From the NCBI RefSeq assembly GCF_042679085.1, contig NZ_JBHTLQ010000018.1, positions 15,396 through 79,395 on the forward strand: a stretch of 64,000 bases of DNA, written 5' to 3'. The translations under genes and the position numbers were made by a program. The notes under the pieces are model-generated. The model saw only the letters and a list, made by a program, of their open reading frames with translations. It did no database searches and was not told the DNA's origin. Positions 34,518 to 42,047 of this stretch are shown here, piece after piece. Position 1 is the first letter of the stretch. Every line of letters begins with the position of its first letter. This DNA comes from Phenylobacterium conjunctum (GTDB taxonomy: Bacteria; Pseudomonadota; Alphaproteobacteria; Caulobacterales; Caulobacteraceae).

Positions 34518-35171
34518 ATGAAACACGTTTCCGGCGCCCTGAAGGGTGAGTTCGAACCCACTGTGCGCGTGCCGACCCGCCGCGCCCTGGCCAAGCAGCA
34601 GACCCGCGCCAAGGTGCTGGCCGCCGCGCGCAAGCTGTTCTCGGAATCCGGCTATGAGGGCGCGACCATCCGCGACATCGCCGCCGCCGCCGGCATGTCC
34701 ACGGGCGCGGTGTTCGCCAACTTCACCGACAAGTCCGACCTGTTCCGCGAGATCATGTTCACCGACATGGTCACCCTGGCCGAGGCCATGCGCGACGCGG
34801 CCAACCGCGGCAAGACGGTGGAGGACGCCCTGATGCGGGCCTTCACGGTCGGCTACAGTTTCTACAAGGGCCAGCTGCCCTTGGCCCGCGCCGCCTTCAG
34901 CGTGTCCTGGTCGCCCGAGGAAGGGGTGGAACTGCGCTTCAGCGCCGCCGCCAAGGCCCTGCGCGAGCTGATCACCGAGCAAGTGCAGCTGGGCGTGGAG
35001 CGGGGCGAGCTGTCCCAGGAGGCCGAGGTCAAGCTGCGCGGCGACATGCTGTTCGACGCCTATCTCGCCAACTATCCGGAAGCGATCTTCCTGGGCTGGA
35101 GCCTCGAGGCTCTGCAGGCCCGGTCCAAGGACCAGATCCGAGTGATCCTGGCCGGCGCCCGCCGCGGCTGA
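34518..35171 (+). CDS. TetR/AcrR family transcriptional regulator
   Basis: A 217-residue repressor-type regulator. The N-terminal helix-turn-helix (about 30-75) reads RAKVLAAARKLFSESGYEGATIRDIAAAAGMSTGAVFANFTDKSDLF; the C-terminal ligand domain is not assignable. Start at MKHVSGALKGEF, preceded by GAGG. Palindromes and a direct repeat 190-250 bp upstream suggest autoregulation. Followed 96 bp later by another TetR gene; the two share the HTH pattern but otherwise differ. Fatty acid or acyl-CoA responsive control of the neighbouring acyl-CoA genes is conceivable but unsupported. Confidence 0.88.
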   Translation: MKHVSGALKGEFEPTVRVPTRRALAKQQTRAKVLAAARKLFSESGYEGATIRDIAAAAGMSTGAVFANFTDKSDLFREIMFTDMVTLAEAMRDAANRGKTVEDALMRAFTVGYSFYKGQLPLARAAFSVSWSPEEGVELRFSAAAKALRELITEQVQLGVERGELSQEAEVKLRGDMLFDAYLANYPEAIFLGWSLEALQARSKDQIRVILAGARRG

Positions 35172-35228
35172 GATCGCGCGGCGCGGACGTGGGGGTGACG
35201 CCTCCCCGCGACGTCTAACCCTTCAGAA

Positions 35229-35254
35229 GGATGGGGGCGCCTGCGTCCCCATCC
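35229..35254. promoter_or_regulatory. Hairpin between the two TetR genes
   Basis: GGATGGGG-10 bp-CCCCATCC, perfect 8-bp arms, ending 13 bp before the second TetR start. There is no T-run, so it is not a classical terminator; an operator or a 5' UTR structure over the leader of the second gene are both possible. The ribosome-binding site AAGGGG follows immediately. Confidence 0.4.
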
Positions 35255-35267
35255 CGCAAGGGGATAA

Positions 35268-35882
35268 ATGTTGAGCGTCAGGAAGTCCCAGAAGGAAGCC
35301 ACCCGCCAGCGTGTTCTCGACGCGGCCCGGGACCTGTTCGAGACCCAGGGCTACGAAGAGACCACCGTGCGCGAGATCGCGCGCCGGGCCGAGGTGGCGG
35401 TGGGCAGCGTCTTCACCACCTTCGCCTCCAAGGGCGACATCCTCAGCCAGGTGATGGCCGACCGGCTGGAAGAACTCTACGCCGAGCTGGACCGGGTGGC
35501 GCCGCATCTGCGCGGCAATGTCGCCGACCGCCTGCGGTCCCTGTTCGCCATCCATTTCGCCTTCGAGACCCGCCGCACCAAGCTGTTCCTGGCCCACATC
35601 GCGGCGGCCTATGACTGGACGCTCGGCCCCTCGACCCGGCCCTATGGCAAGAACCCGCGCCTGCGGCAGGTGATCAAGGACTGCCTGGCCGAGGGTGTCG
35701 CCCGCGGCGAGATCGGTGCGGACCAGGACCTGGACCTGATTGTCGACGCCCTGATGGGGATCTATGCCTGGACCTACCGCCTGGCCGCCTGGGAAGGCGC
35801 CGACGCCGAGGAGATGAGCGCGGTGTTCGATCGCCAGGTCGGCCTGCTGGCCCAGGGCTTCGCCCCGCGCGTCGCCGGCTGA
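35268..35882 (+). CDS. TetR/AcrR family transcriptional regulator
   Basis: A 204-residue regulator with the N-terminal HTH (about 10-55) QRVLDAARDLFETQGYEETTVREIARRAEVAVGSVFTTF split around the turn, and an all-helical ligand domain with a Trp-rich region near 165-175 (YAWTYRLAAWEG). Start at MLSVRKSQKE with AAGGGG upstream. It converges on the acyl-CoA dehydrogenase gene, the stops being adjacent, so control of acyl-CoA metabolism is possible but cannot be shown. Confidence 0.88.
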   Translation: MLSVRKSQKEATRQRVLDAARDLFETQGYEETTVREIARRAEVAVGSVFTTFASKGDILSQVMADRLEELYAELDRVAPHLRGNVADRLRSLFAIHFAFETRRTKLFLAHIAAAYDWTLGPSTRPYGKNPRLRQVIKDCLAEGVARGEIGADQDLDLIVDALMGIYAWTYRLAAWEGADAEEMSAVFDRQVGLLAQGFAPRVAG

Positions 35883-37535
35883 TCAGTTCGCGCCGTCCAG
35901 CAGACGGCGCGCGATCACCTGGGCCTGGATCTCTCCGGCCCCTTCAAAGATGTTCAGGATGCGGGCGTCGGCCAGGAGCCGGCTGACCGGCTGCTCGACG
36001 GCGAAACCTGTGCCGCCATGGATCTGTACGGCGTTGTCGGCGGCGGCCCAGGCGACCCGCGCGCCCACCAGCTTGGCCATGCCGGCCTCCAGGTCGCAGC
36101 GCCGGCCCTCGTCCTTGGCGAAGGCGGCGAACCAGGCCAGGCGACGCGCGCCGAGCAGCTCGGCGGCCATCATGGCCAGCTTGTTGGTCACGCGCGGAAA
36201 CTCGGCGATGGCCTGGCCGAACTGGTTGCGCTCAAGCGCATAGTCCAGGGCGATGTCCAGCGCCGCCTGGCCGACCCCGATGGCGCGGGCCGCGGTCTGG
36301 ATCCGGGCGCTTTCGAAGGTCGCCATCAGTTGGGCGAAGCCCTGGCCGGGCTGGCCGCCCAGCAGGTTGGCCTCCGCCACCTCAAAGCCGTCGAAGGCCA
36401 GCTCGTACTCCTTCATGCCGCGATAGCCGATGACCCCGATCTCGCCGCCGCTCATGCCGGGCGCCGGGAAGGGATCGGCGTCGGTCCCGCGCGGTTTTTC
36501 CGCCAGCAGCATGGACAGGCCGCGATGGTCCTTGGAGGCCGGATCGGTGCGCACCAAAAGGGTCATCAGGTCGGCGCGGGCGGCGTGGGTGATCCAGGTC
36601 TTGGCCCCGGTCACCTTCCAGGCCCCGTCCTCCAGCACCGCGCGGGTGCGCAGCGAGCCCAGGTCAGAGCCGGATTCCGGCTCGGTGAAGACGGCGGTGG
36701 GGATGATCTCGCCTGAGGCGATGGCGGGCAGCAGCCGGGCCTTCTGCTCCTCGGTGCCATTGGCCAGGATCAGCTCGGCGGCGATCTCTGAGCGGGTGCC
36801 CAGCGACCCGGTCCCGATCCAGCCGCGCGACAGGGCCTCGGAGACCACGCACATGGCGATCTTGCCCATGCCCGCGCCGCCATAGGCCTCCGACACGGTC
36901 AGGCCGAACACGCCCAGGTCCGCCAGCTCCTTCAACAGCTCCAGCGGGATCAGCTCGTCGCGCAGGTGCCAGCCGTGCGCGAAGGGGGCGATGCGCTCCG
37001 CGGTGAAGGCGCAGAACTGGTCGCGGACCTGGTCCAGGGTCTCATCCAGGCCGCTGGCCTCCAGGGACGGCCGGCCGCGAGCCTCGGCCAGCAGCTCGAC
37101 GATCCGGGCCTTCACCGCCTGGGAGGCGCCAGGCCGCAGCCGGGTGATCAAGGGCGCCAGGGCCTGGGCGTCCACGTCCAGGTCGCCGGGCCGGAACATC
37201 TCGCCCTGGTTCATCGGCACGCCGCCGACCAGCTGGCTCAGATATTCGAAGGCCAGCAGCTGGGCAGGCAGGGCCTCGGCCTCGCCGAACCGGCCCTGGG
37301 CGCTGAGGGCGCCCGCCCAGGCGGCGGTCTGGCGCAGGGTCTCGGCGTAGGAGGCCGCCCAGGCCAGGCCATGGGCCACATGCTGTTCGGCGTCCAGCAG
37401 CTTGCGGTCGACCCGGCCGTCCGGCGCCACGCGGCCGGCGACAGCTTCGCGCAGGCGCGCCGCCAGGCCCTCGGCCTCGCGGGCGGCGTCGTTCAGGAGA
37501 GAAACAAGGTCGGGCAGGATCAGGTCGGCGCTCAT
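35883..37535 (-). CDS. Acyl-CoA dehydrogenase, probable methylsuccinyl-CoA dehydrogenase
   Basis: FAD enzyme of 550 residues. About 150 N-terminal residues precede the normal acyl-CoA dehydrogenase fold (from about 165, FCAFTAERIAPFAHGWH). FAD-site motifs TAVFTEPESGSDLGSLRTRA and TWITHAARADLMTLLVRTD, plus the C-terminal VQIHGGTGFAVEQPVSRLLADARILNIFEGAGEIQAQ region, are visible. The N-terminal extension, the total length and the ILNIFEGAGEIQAQVI end fit methylsuccinyl-CoA dehydrogenase (Mcd) of the ethylmalonyl-CoA pathway better than short-chain enzymes; this is family recall, not proof. ETF from 31140-32830 is the expected electron acceptor. Start at MSADLILPDL. Preceded 45 bp upstream by an unrecognised gene on the same strand. 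Confidence 0.82.
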   Translation of the reverse strand: MSADLILPDLVSLLNDAAREAEGLAARLREAVAGRVAPDGRVDRKLLDAEQHVAHGLAWAASYAETLRQTAAWAGALSAQGRFGEAEALPAQLLAFEYLSQLVGGVPMNQGEMFRPGDLDVDAQALAPLITRLRPGASQAVKARIVELLAEARGRPSLEASGLDETLDQVRDQFCAFTAERIAPFAHGWHLRDELIPLELLKELADLGVFGLTVSEAYGGAGMGKIAMCVVSEALSRGWIGTGSLGTRSEIAAELILANGTEEQKARLLPAIASGEIIPTAVFTEPESGSDLGSLRTRAVLEDGAWKVTGAKTWITHAARADLMTLLVRTDPASKDHRGLSMLLAEKPRGTDADPFPAPGMSGGEIGVIGYRGMKEYELAFDGFEVAEANLLGGQPGQGFAQLMATFESARIQTAARAIGVGQAALDIALDYALERNQFGQAIAEFPRVTNKLAMMAAELLGARRLAWFAAFAKDEGRRCDLEAGMAKLVGARVAWAAADNAVQIHGGTGFAVEQPVSRLLADARILNIFEGAGEIQAQVIARRLLDGAN

Positions 37536-37580
37536 GGCGCGACCATAGGGGCCTTGCGGTGCGTCAGCCAAGCCGGCCGA

Positions 37581-38699
37581 TCAGGCCGCCGCCGCGGCCT
37601 CGCCCTCGGGCCAGTCGCCCAGGCCGATATCGATGTCACGCAACAGCTCGCAGGCCTCGGCGCCGGTGGCCTCGACCTTGATTCCGATCGGATAGCGTCG
37701 GCGCCAGTAGGTGGCGAAGTGCGACAGCGCCCCCATGCGCTCGCCCAGGCGGAAGAACAGGGCCGGCGCCGCGGCCAGGAACTCGCGGAAGGTGCGTGGG
37801 TCGCCCTGCTCGGTCAGGTCCGAGAAGGCCTTGTCATAGACCGCCAGCAGCTGGGCCGCGGCGGCCAGGTCCTGGGACAGGCTGCGGCGGATCCGGTCCT
37901 GGCCGGCCTCCACATACTTGCCGATCAGGGGCGGGCAGGGGTCCAGCAGCACCAGCCGGCCCAGTTCGGCCGAGGCGATGTTGGTCTGCGACTTCAGCTG
38001 GGTCAGCAGGCGCTTGTAGTAGAGGAAGCCCTTCCAGGCGAAGACGCCCTCGCGGAAGGCGCCCGGCTCCAGGCCGAAGGTCAGGCGCAGGGGCTCCAGC
38101 CGAGGATCGTCCTGGGCCGACATGATCGCGCCCACCAGCTTCGCGGTCTGCTCGACCTTGCGCGCGCCGATGGCCAGCATGACCAGCCGGGCCACCTCGT
38201 CGATGATAAAGGCGCGGACCGCCTCGACCTCGTTGGCGGTGATCGGCGCGTAGCAGGGCGCCACCCCCAGCCCCAGGCGGCTCAGCTGCTCGCGCACCAG
38301 GAAGGGGTCGAAAGCCGGCAGTTCGTCCAGGGCCTGCAGCACGGTGAGGTCGGCGTGGAAGGCCGGGCCTTCATCGGCTGCGCATCCCTTGGCCAGATCC
38401 TCGCGCCAGCCCGAGCGGCCCAGCACGATCACCGGCCCGGCCACGCCGCCGATCCCGGCCAGGTGAACGCGGGTGGTGACGGGGGCCTCGCCGCCCGGCC
38501 GGTGCTTGACCAGCACGGCGTTGTTCAGGGCCCAGGCGCGGAACAGGGGCTGCTCGCGCCAGACGGCTGCGCCGCCCCATTCGCGGCCCACCTCCGCCAG
38601 GTTCAACACCCGGCACGTCGACGCCGCCGCCTCAAGATTGGCGAGGCTCCGGGCGACCGAATTCGGGGGCGCGGACGCTGCGGCTGAACTGGCGCTCAT
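37581..38699 (-). CDS. Protein of unknown function
   Basis: A 372-residue soluble protein with no signal peptide or membrane helix that I do not recognise. It is rich in Ala/Leu helices. Notable segments are EWGGAAVWREQPLFRAWALNN, VHLAGIGGVAGPVIVLGRSGW and FRLGERMGALSHFATYWRRRYP. The regular composition and codon use match its neighbours, so it is a real gene. It lies 45 bp upstream of the acyl-CoA dehydrogenase on the same strand and may be co-transcribed. No catalytic motif is obvious. Confidence 0.7.
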   Translation of the reverse strand: MSASSAAASAPPNSVARSLANLEAAASTCRVLNLAEVGREWGGAAVWREQPLFRAWALNNAVLVKHRPGGEAPVTTRVHLAGIGGVAGPVIVLGRSGWREDLAKGCAADEGPAFHADLTVLQALDELPAFDPFLVREQLSRLGLGVAPCYAPITANEVEAVRAFIIDEVARLVMLAIGARKVEQTAKLVGAIMSAQDDPRLEPLRLTFGLEPGAFREGVFAWKGFLYYKRLLTQLKSQTNIASAELGRLVLLDPCPPLIGKYVEAGQDRIRRSLSQDLAAAAQLLAVYDKAFSDLTEQGDPRTFREFLAAAPALFFRLGERMGALSHFATYWRRRYPIGIKVEATGAEACELLRDIDIGLGDWPEGEAAAAA

Positions 38700-38835
38700 C
38701 GGGTTCCTGCTGGATGGGGAACCCCTTATGCGCCCAGCTTGGTTGGCCGCTCCTTAACCGAGGCCTCACCCGAGGCGGTTTTCCCACCCCTGGGCGCGGC
38801 CAGACGACGCAGGCCCCATTTTCGGCCGTCGCGCC

Positions 38836-39627
38836 CTACCGCGCGAAAGGATCGTCCAATAGGCCGTCCAGGAAGTCGAACACCGCCGCCTTGGTGAGCG
38901 CATGAGGAATGGCCGAGAAGTGATCGCAGCCCGGCACAGTCACGGCGTGGCCATAGGGGAACAGCTGGGCCAGCTCTTCCGGATCGCCAGCCGGCTCGTC
39001 CCGCTGGCCGGCCACCACCAGAACCGGCATGGGCAGGGTGCGCATGCCGTCCACGTCGTGCGGCGGGTTCACCGTCTCGGTGCAGCAGGCCAGGGCCTCA
39101 AGGTCCTCGCCCTGTTCGTCGGCGAACTGGCGGAAGCTGCGCAGCATCGGCTCGGTGATGGTCTCCGGATCGGCTGCGCGCATGGCCTGCGCCATCGTCA
39201 TGCCGGCGTCACCCAGGCTGCGCTCGCCGATCAGCTTGCCGCCCACCCCGCCTACGATCAGGTTCGACACCCGGTCCGGCGCGGCGATGGCGGTGGCCAG
39301 GGCCGTCCGCGCGCCCATGGAATAGCCGAACAGGTCGACCCGCTGCAGGCCCAGATGATCGAGAAGGGCGATGACGTCGGCGGCCAGCCGGGCGCGCTCA
39401 TAAGCCTCTGGCGCGTGGGGCTTTTCACTCTCCCCATGACCCCGCTGATCCAGGGCGATGCAGCGGATCCGGCGGCGCTCGAAGGCGGCGTACCAACCCG
39501 TCCTGCGCCACCCCTCGTGGCGGTTCGACGAGAAGCCGTGAACCAGGACGATGGTCCGGTCGGCGCCCCCCGGAGGGCTCATGTCGTCGAAGGCGAGTGT
39601 CACGCCCTGGGATAGAAAAGTGGACAT
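38836..39627 (-). CDS. Alpha/beta fold hydrolase
   Basis: A 263-residue hydrolase. The motifs are IVLVHGFSSNRHEGWRRTGW (oxyanion hole), LDQRGHGESEKPH, the nucleophile elbow LFGYSMGART and the catalytic His in VPGCDHFSAIPHAL; the acid is probably the Asp in GQRDEPAG. Soluble and cytoplasmic by sequence. Resembles pimeloyl-[ACP] methyl ester esterases and epoxide-hydrolase relatives, but substrate cannot be assigned. Flanked by 136-bp and 82-bp gaps, so probably monocistronic. Confidence 0.85.
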   Translation of the reverse strand: MSTFLSQGVTLAFDDMSPPGGADRTIVLVHGFSSNRHEGWRRTGWYAAFERRRIRCIALDQRGHGESEKPHAPEAYERARLAADVIALLDHLGLQRVDLFGYSMGARTALATAIAAPDRVSNLIVGGVGGKLIGERSLGDAGMTMAQAMRAADPETITEPMLRSFRQFADEQGEDLEALACCTETVNPPHDVDGMRTLPMPVLVVAGQRDEPAGDPEELAQLFPYGHAVTVPGCDHFSAIPHALTKAAVFDFLDGLLDDPFAR

Positions 39628-39709
39628 GGGTTTTAACGGCTCGGTCAGAAAACAGAGTTACTACAAACTACCCAGTTCGGGTGCGGCCTTGCGCCGCGGA
39701 GGGGTTTGA

Positions 39710-40852
39710 ATGTCGGCGCAGGAAACGGCCAAGACAATCATCGCCACAATGACCCGGATCGACCGGGCCACCAAGCGCGCCATGCGCGAGCGCGACCGCA
39801 AGGCCCGCGCCGCCGGCCGTGAAAAGCGCAGTGAGGCCGCCCCCGACAAGGCCATCGCCTACGACAAGCTGTTGCAGCGTCTGACCCGCGCCCACTGTGT
39901 GAAGTACGAGCGCAAGGATTGGAACGAGATCGCCCGCCGGGGCTATGTCCAGCCCATGCCGCGCAAGAACGACCGCGAGAAGGCCGCGCGCCGCGCCCTG
40001 CACAACTACCAGCCCGGCCTCATCGATTCGCTGTTCAACAACGGCAAGGACCGCCGCCGCGAGCTGGTGGCCCGGGTGCTGTCCGCCGCCAAGGCCGACC
40101 TGGAGGAATTCGAGAAGGGCAAGCGCCAGGCCGAGGCGCACAATACCGACGTGGCCGTGGCCTCCGGCGTGCTGGCCCTGGACCTCACCGCCATCGAAAG
40201 CACCCTGAGGGCCAACCTGGACTTTCCGGCCCTGCGCGCGGCCCTGGAGGGCTTCGCCATCACCCAGCCCAGCCCGGGCAGGTTCATCGTCTATATCGAC
40301 GCCATGGAGCTGGACGCCATTCCGGACGAGGCTTGTGTCCTGGCGCCCGGCGGCCAGCGCGCGGCCTATGTGGCCCTGCCGCCGGCCAATGTGCAGGAAA
40401 TGCACCTGTCCAATGTCTGCTCGATCAGCCTGCGGGTCGGGGTCGAGGTGCTGTCGGTCATCGGGGTGGACAGCGTCGAGGTGGTCACCCGCTGCCACCT
40501 GCCCACCGCTGACGGCCGCGACACCCAGCAGCACCCGGTCCTCTACGTGAAGCTGCCCCATGCCGCCCTGTCGCGCATGGACCTGCGCAAATTGGAGCCG
40601 GTCTCCACCGTGACCGCCCTGCGTGGGCGCCTGGACTGGGAAACGGGACGCGGCTTCGCCCCCATTCCGATCGATGATCTGAAACTGACCCAGCGGGCCG
40701 TGCCGCCGACCGCGCCCGCCTCGACCCAGGGCGCCGCCCCGGCGGCTCCGGGTCTGGCGCAGGCTCAGGCGCTCGCCCGCGCTCAGGCGCAAGCCCAGGC
40801 AAAGACTCCGGGCGCGGCCGCGCGGCCGCCGATCACCCGGGCTGCGATCTGA
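39710..40852 (+). CDS. Protein of unknown function with basic N-terminus and Ala/Gln tail
   Basis: A 380-residue protein that I do not recognise. Residues 1-140 are strongly basic and helical (RATKRAMRERDRKARAAGREKR; RKNDREKAARRALHNYQPGLI), suggesting nucleic-acid or membrane contact. Residues 150-330 look like a folded domain with many strands (RFIVYIDAMELDAIPDEACVL, SNVCSISLRVGVEVLSVIGV, VEVVTRCHLP). The last 40 residues are low-complexity, with AQAQALARAQAQAQAK. No signal peptide. Its stop abuts the convergent Rieske oxygenase stop. Confidence 0.68.
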   Translation: MSAQETAKTIIATMTRIDRATKRAMRERDRKARAAGREKRSEAAPDKAIAYDKLLQRLTRAHCVKYERKDWNEIARRGYVQPMPRKNDREKAARRALHNYQPGLIDSLFNNGKDRRRELVARVLSAAKADLEEFEKGKRQAEAHNTDVAVASGVLALDLTAIESTLRANLDFPALRAALEGFAITQPSPGRFIVYIDAMELDAIPDEACVLAPGGQRAAYVALPPANVQEMHLSNVCSISLRVGVEVLSVIGVDSVEVVTRCHLPTADGRDTQQHPVLYVKLPHAALSRMDLRKLEPVSTVTALRGRLDWETGRGFAPIPIDDLKLTQRAVPPTAPASTQGAAPAAPGLAQAQALARAQAQAQAKTPGAAARPPITRAAI

Positions 40853-41956
40853 TCAGCTTTTCCAGCGCAGGGTCACCTCTTCGACGGGGTTCCTGAAGGC
40901 CCGTTCCTCGCGGCGGCTGGCGGCCCATTCGCGCTTCAGCTGCTGATACCACTTGGCCTGCTTGTCGGCGTCGTCGATCCACAACAGGCTGGTGTCGTAT
41001 TTCAGCCCCTCGTTCTGCAGGTTCACCATGTCGCCGTCCTGGCGCAGGAACACGCGGATCATGTGCTTGAACCAGGGGCGCAGGACGCTGGCCGCCCAGT
41101 GGTCGGTCCAGACGATCTGGGTGATGCGGGTGCGCTTGTCGTTGACAGGCGTCAGGCAGGTCAGGGCCAGGACCTGGCGCTGGCCCACCGCCACATGCTC
41201 CCAGCGCTGGCCGGGCAGGCGGAAGGTGATCTCCGTCAGGGGCTCGCCGCCCAGCAGCGTGTAAAGCCGGTTGCTCTTCGACGGCGCGTGCCGGGTCATG
41301 ACGAAGCCGCGCTCCGAGGGCGCGAAGGCCTTGGCCTTGTCGTGCTGGCCCTTCTTCTTGCGCGACCACCACTGGCCGTGGACGTAGGGCGCATGGGTCG
41401 GATCCATCAGCCCGACCACCGCATGGTCCATGTGGGCGTCGAAATCCATGTGGTCGACGAACTTCGGCGCGCCGCCCACCGCGCCCTCGAACACCGGCGG
41501 CGGCTCCGGCGGTTCGCCATCGAAGCGCGGGTCCGACGAGACCCAGATCCAGACCATCCCCTGGCTCTCCACCGTGGGATAGCGCCGGACACGGACGCGG
41601 CTGACATCCATCTCCTGGCCGTCCACCAGGGACGGAATGGCCGAACAGACCCCGTCGGTCCCGAACCGCCAGCCGTGATAGGGGCATTCGACGCTGGGCC
41701 GGCCATCGTCCTCAGCTGTCAGCCGGCCGGCCGAGAACGGCGCGGCCCGGTGAGGGCAGATGTCGCGGATGGCGAAGGGCTCGCCCTTGCGGTCGCGGGC
41801 CAGCAGCACCGGCTCGCCCAGGATCTCATAGCGCTGCAGCTTGCCGGGCTTCAGGTCGCTGGCGAGGGCGGCGAAATACCAGATGTCGCGCAGGAACCCC
41901 TGGCCGAACTTGGTCTCGGCCTCGGCGCGGGCGGGCTTGGCGTTTCCGTCGGGCAT
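40853..41956 (-). CDS. Rieske non-heme iron oxygenase, large subunit type
   Basis: Aromatic ring-hydroxylating oxygenase of 367 residues. The Rieske [2Fe-2S] site is Cys67/His69 in CPHR and Cys91/His94 in CPYHGWRF. The catalytic mononuclear iron site is suggested by DHAVVGLMDPTHAPYVHG, with two His. Such enzymes hydroxylate or demethylate aromatic or heterocyclic substrates with electrons from a reductase; no reductase, ferredoxin or small subunit is adjacent, so partners are elsewhere. C-terminal length and the WW segment are like vanillate/phenylpropionate-type demethylases, but the substrate is unknown. Confidence 0.88.
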   Translation of the reverse strand: MPDGNAKPARAEAETKFGQGFLRDIWYFAALASDLKPGKLQRYEILGEPVLLARDRKGEPFAIRDICPHRAAPFSAGRLTAEDDGRPSVECPYHGWRFGTDGVCSAIPSLVDGQEMDVSRVRVRRYPTVESQGMVWIWVSSDPRFDGEPPEPPPVFEGAVGGAPKFVDHMDFDAHMDHAVVGLMDPTHAPYVHGQWWSRKKKGQHDKAKAFAPSERGFVMTRHAPSKSNRLYTLLGGEPLTEITFRLPGQRWEHVAVGQRQVLALTCLTPVNDKRTRITQIVWTDHWAASVLRPWFKHMIRVFLRQDGDMVNLQNEGLKYDTSLLWIDDADKQAKWYQQLKREWAASRREERAFRNPVEEVTLRWKS

Positions 41957-42047
41957 GGGGCTGTTTTAACTCTCGAAGCCAGGGCGGCATAGTCCATTGG
42001 CGGATCGTGGTTCGGTCACGCCTTGACCTGGAGCAAGCCTCGCGGGG

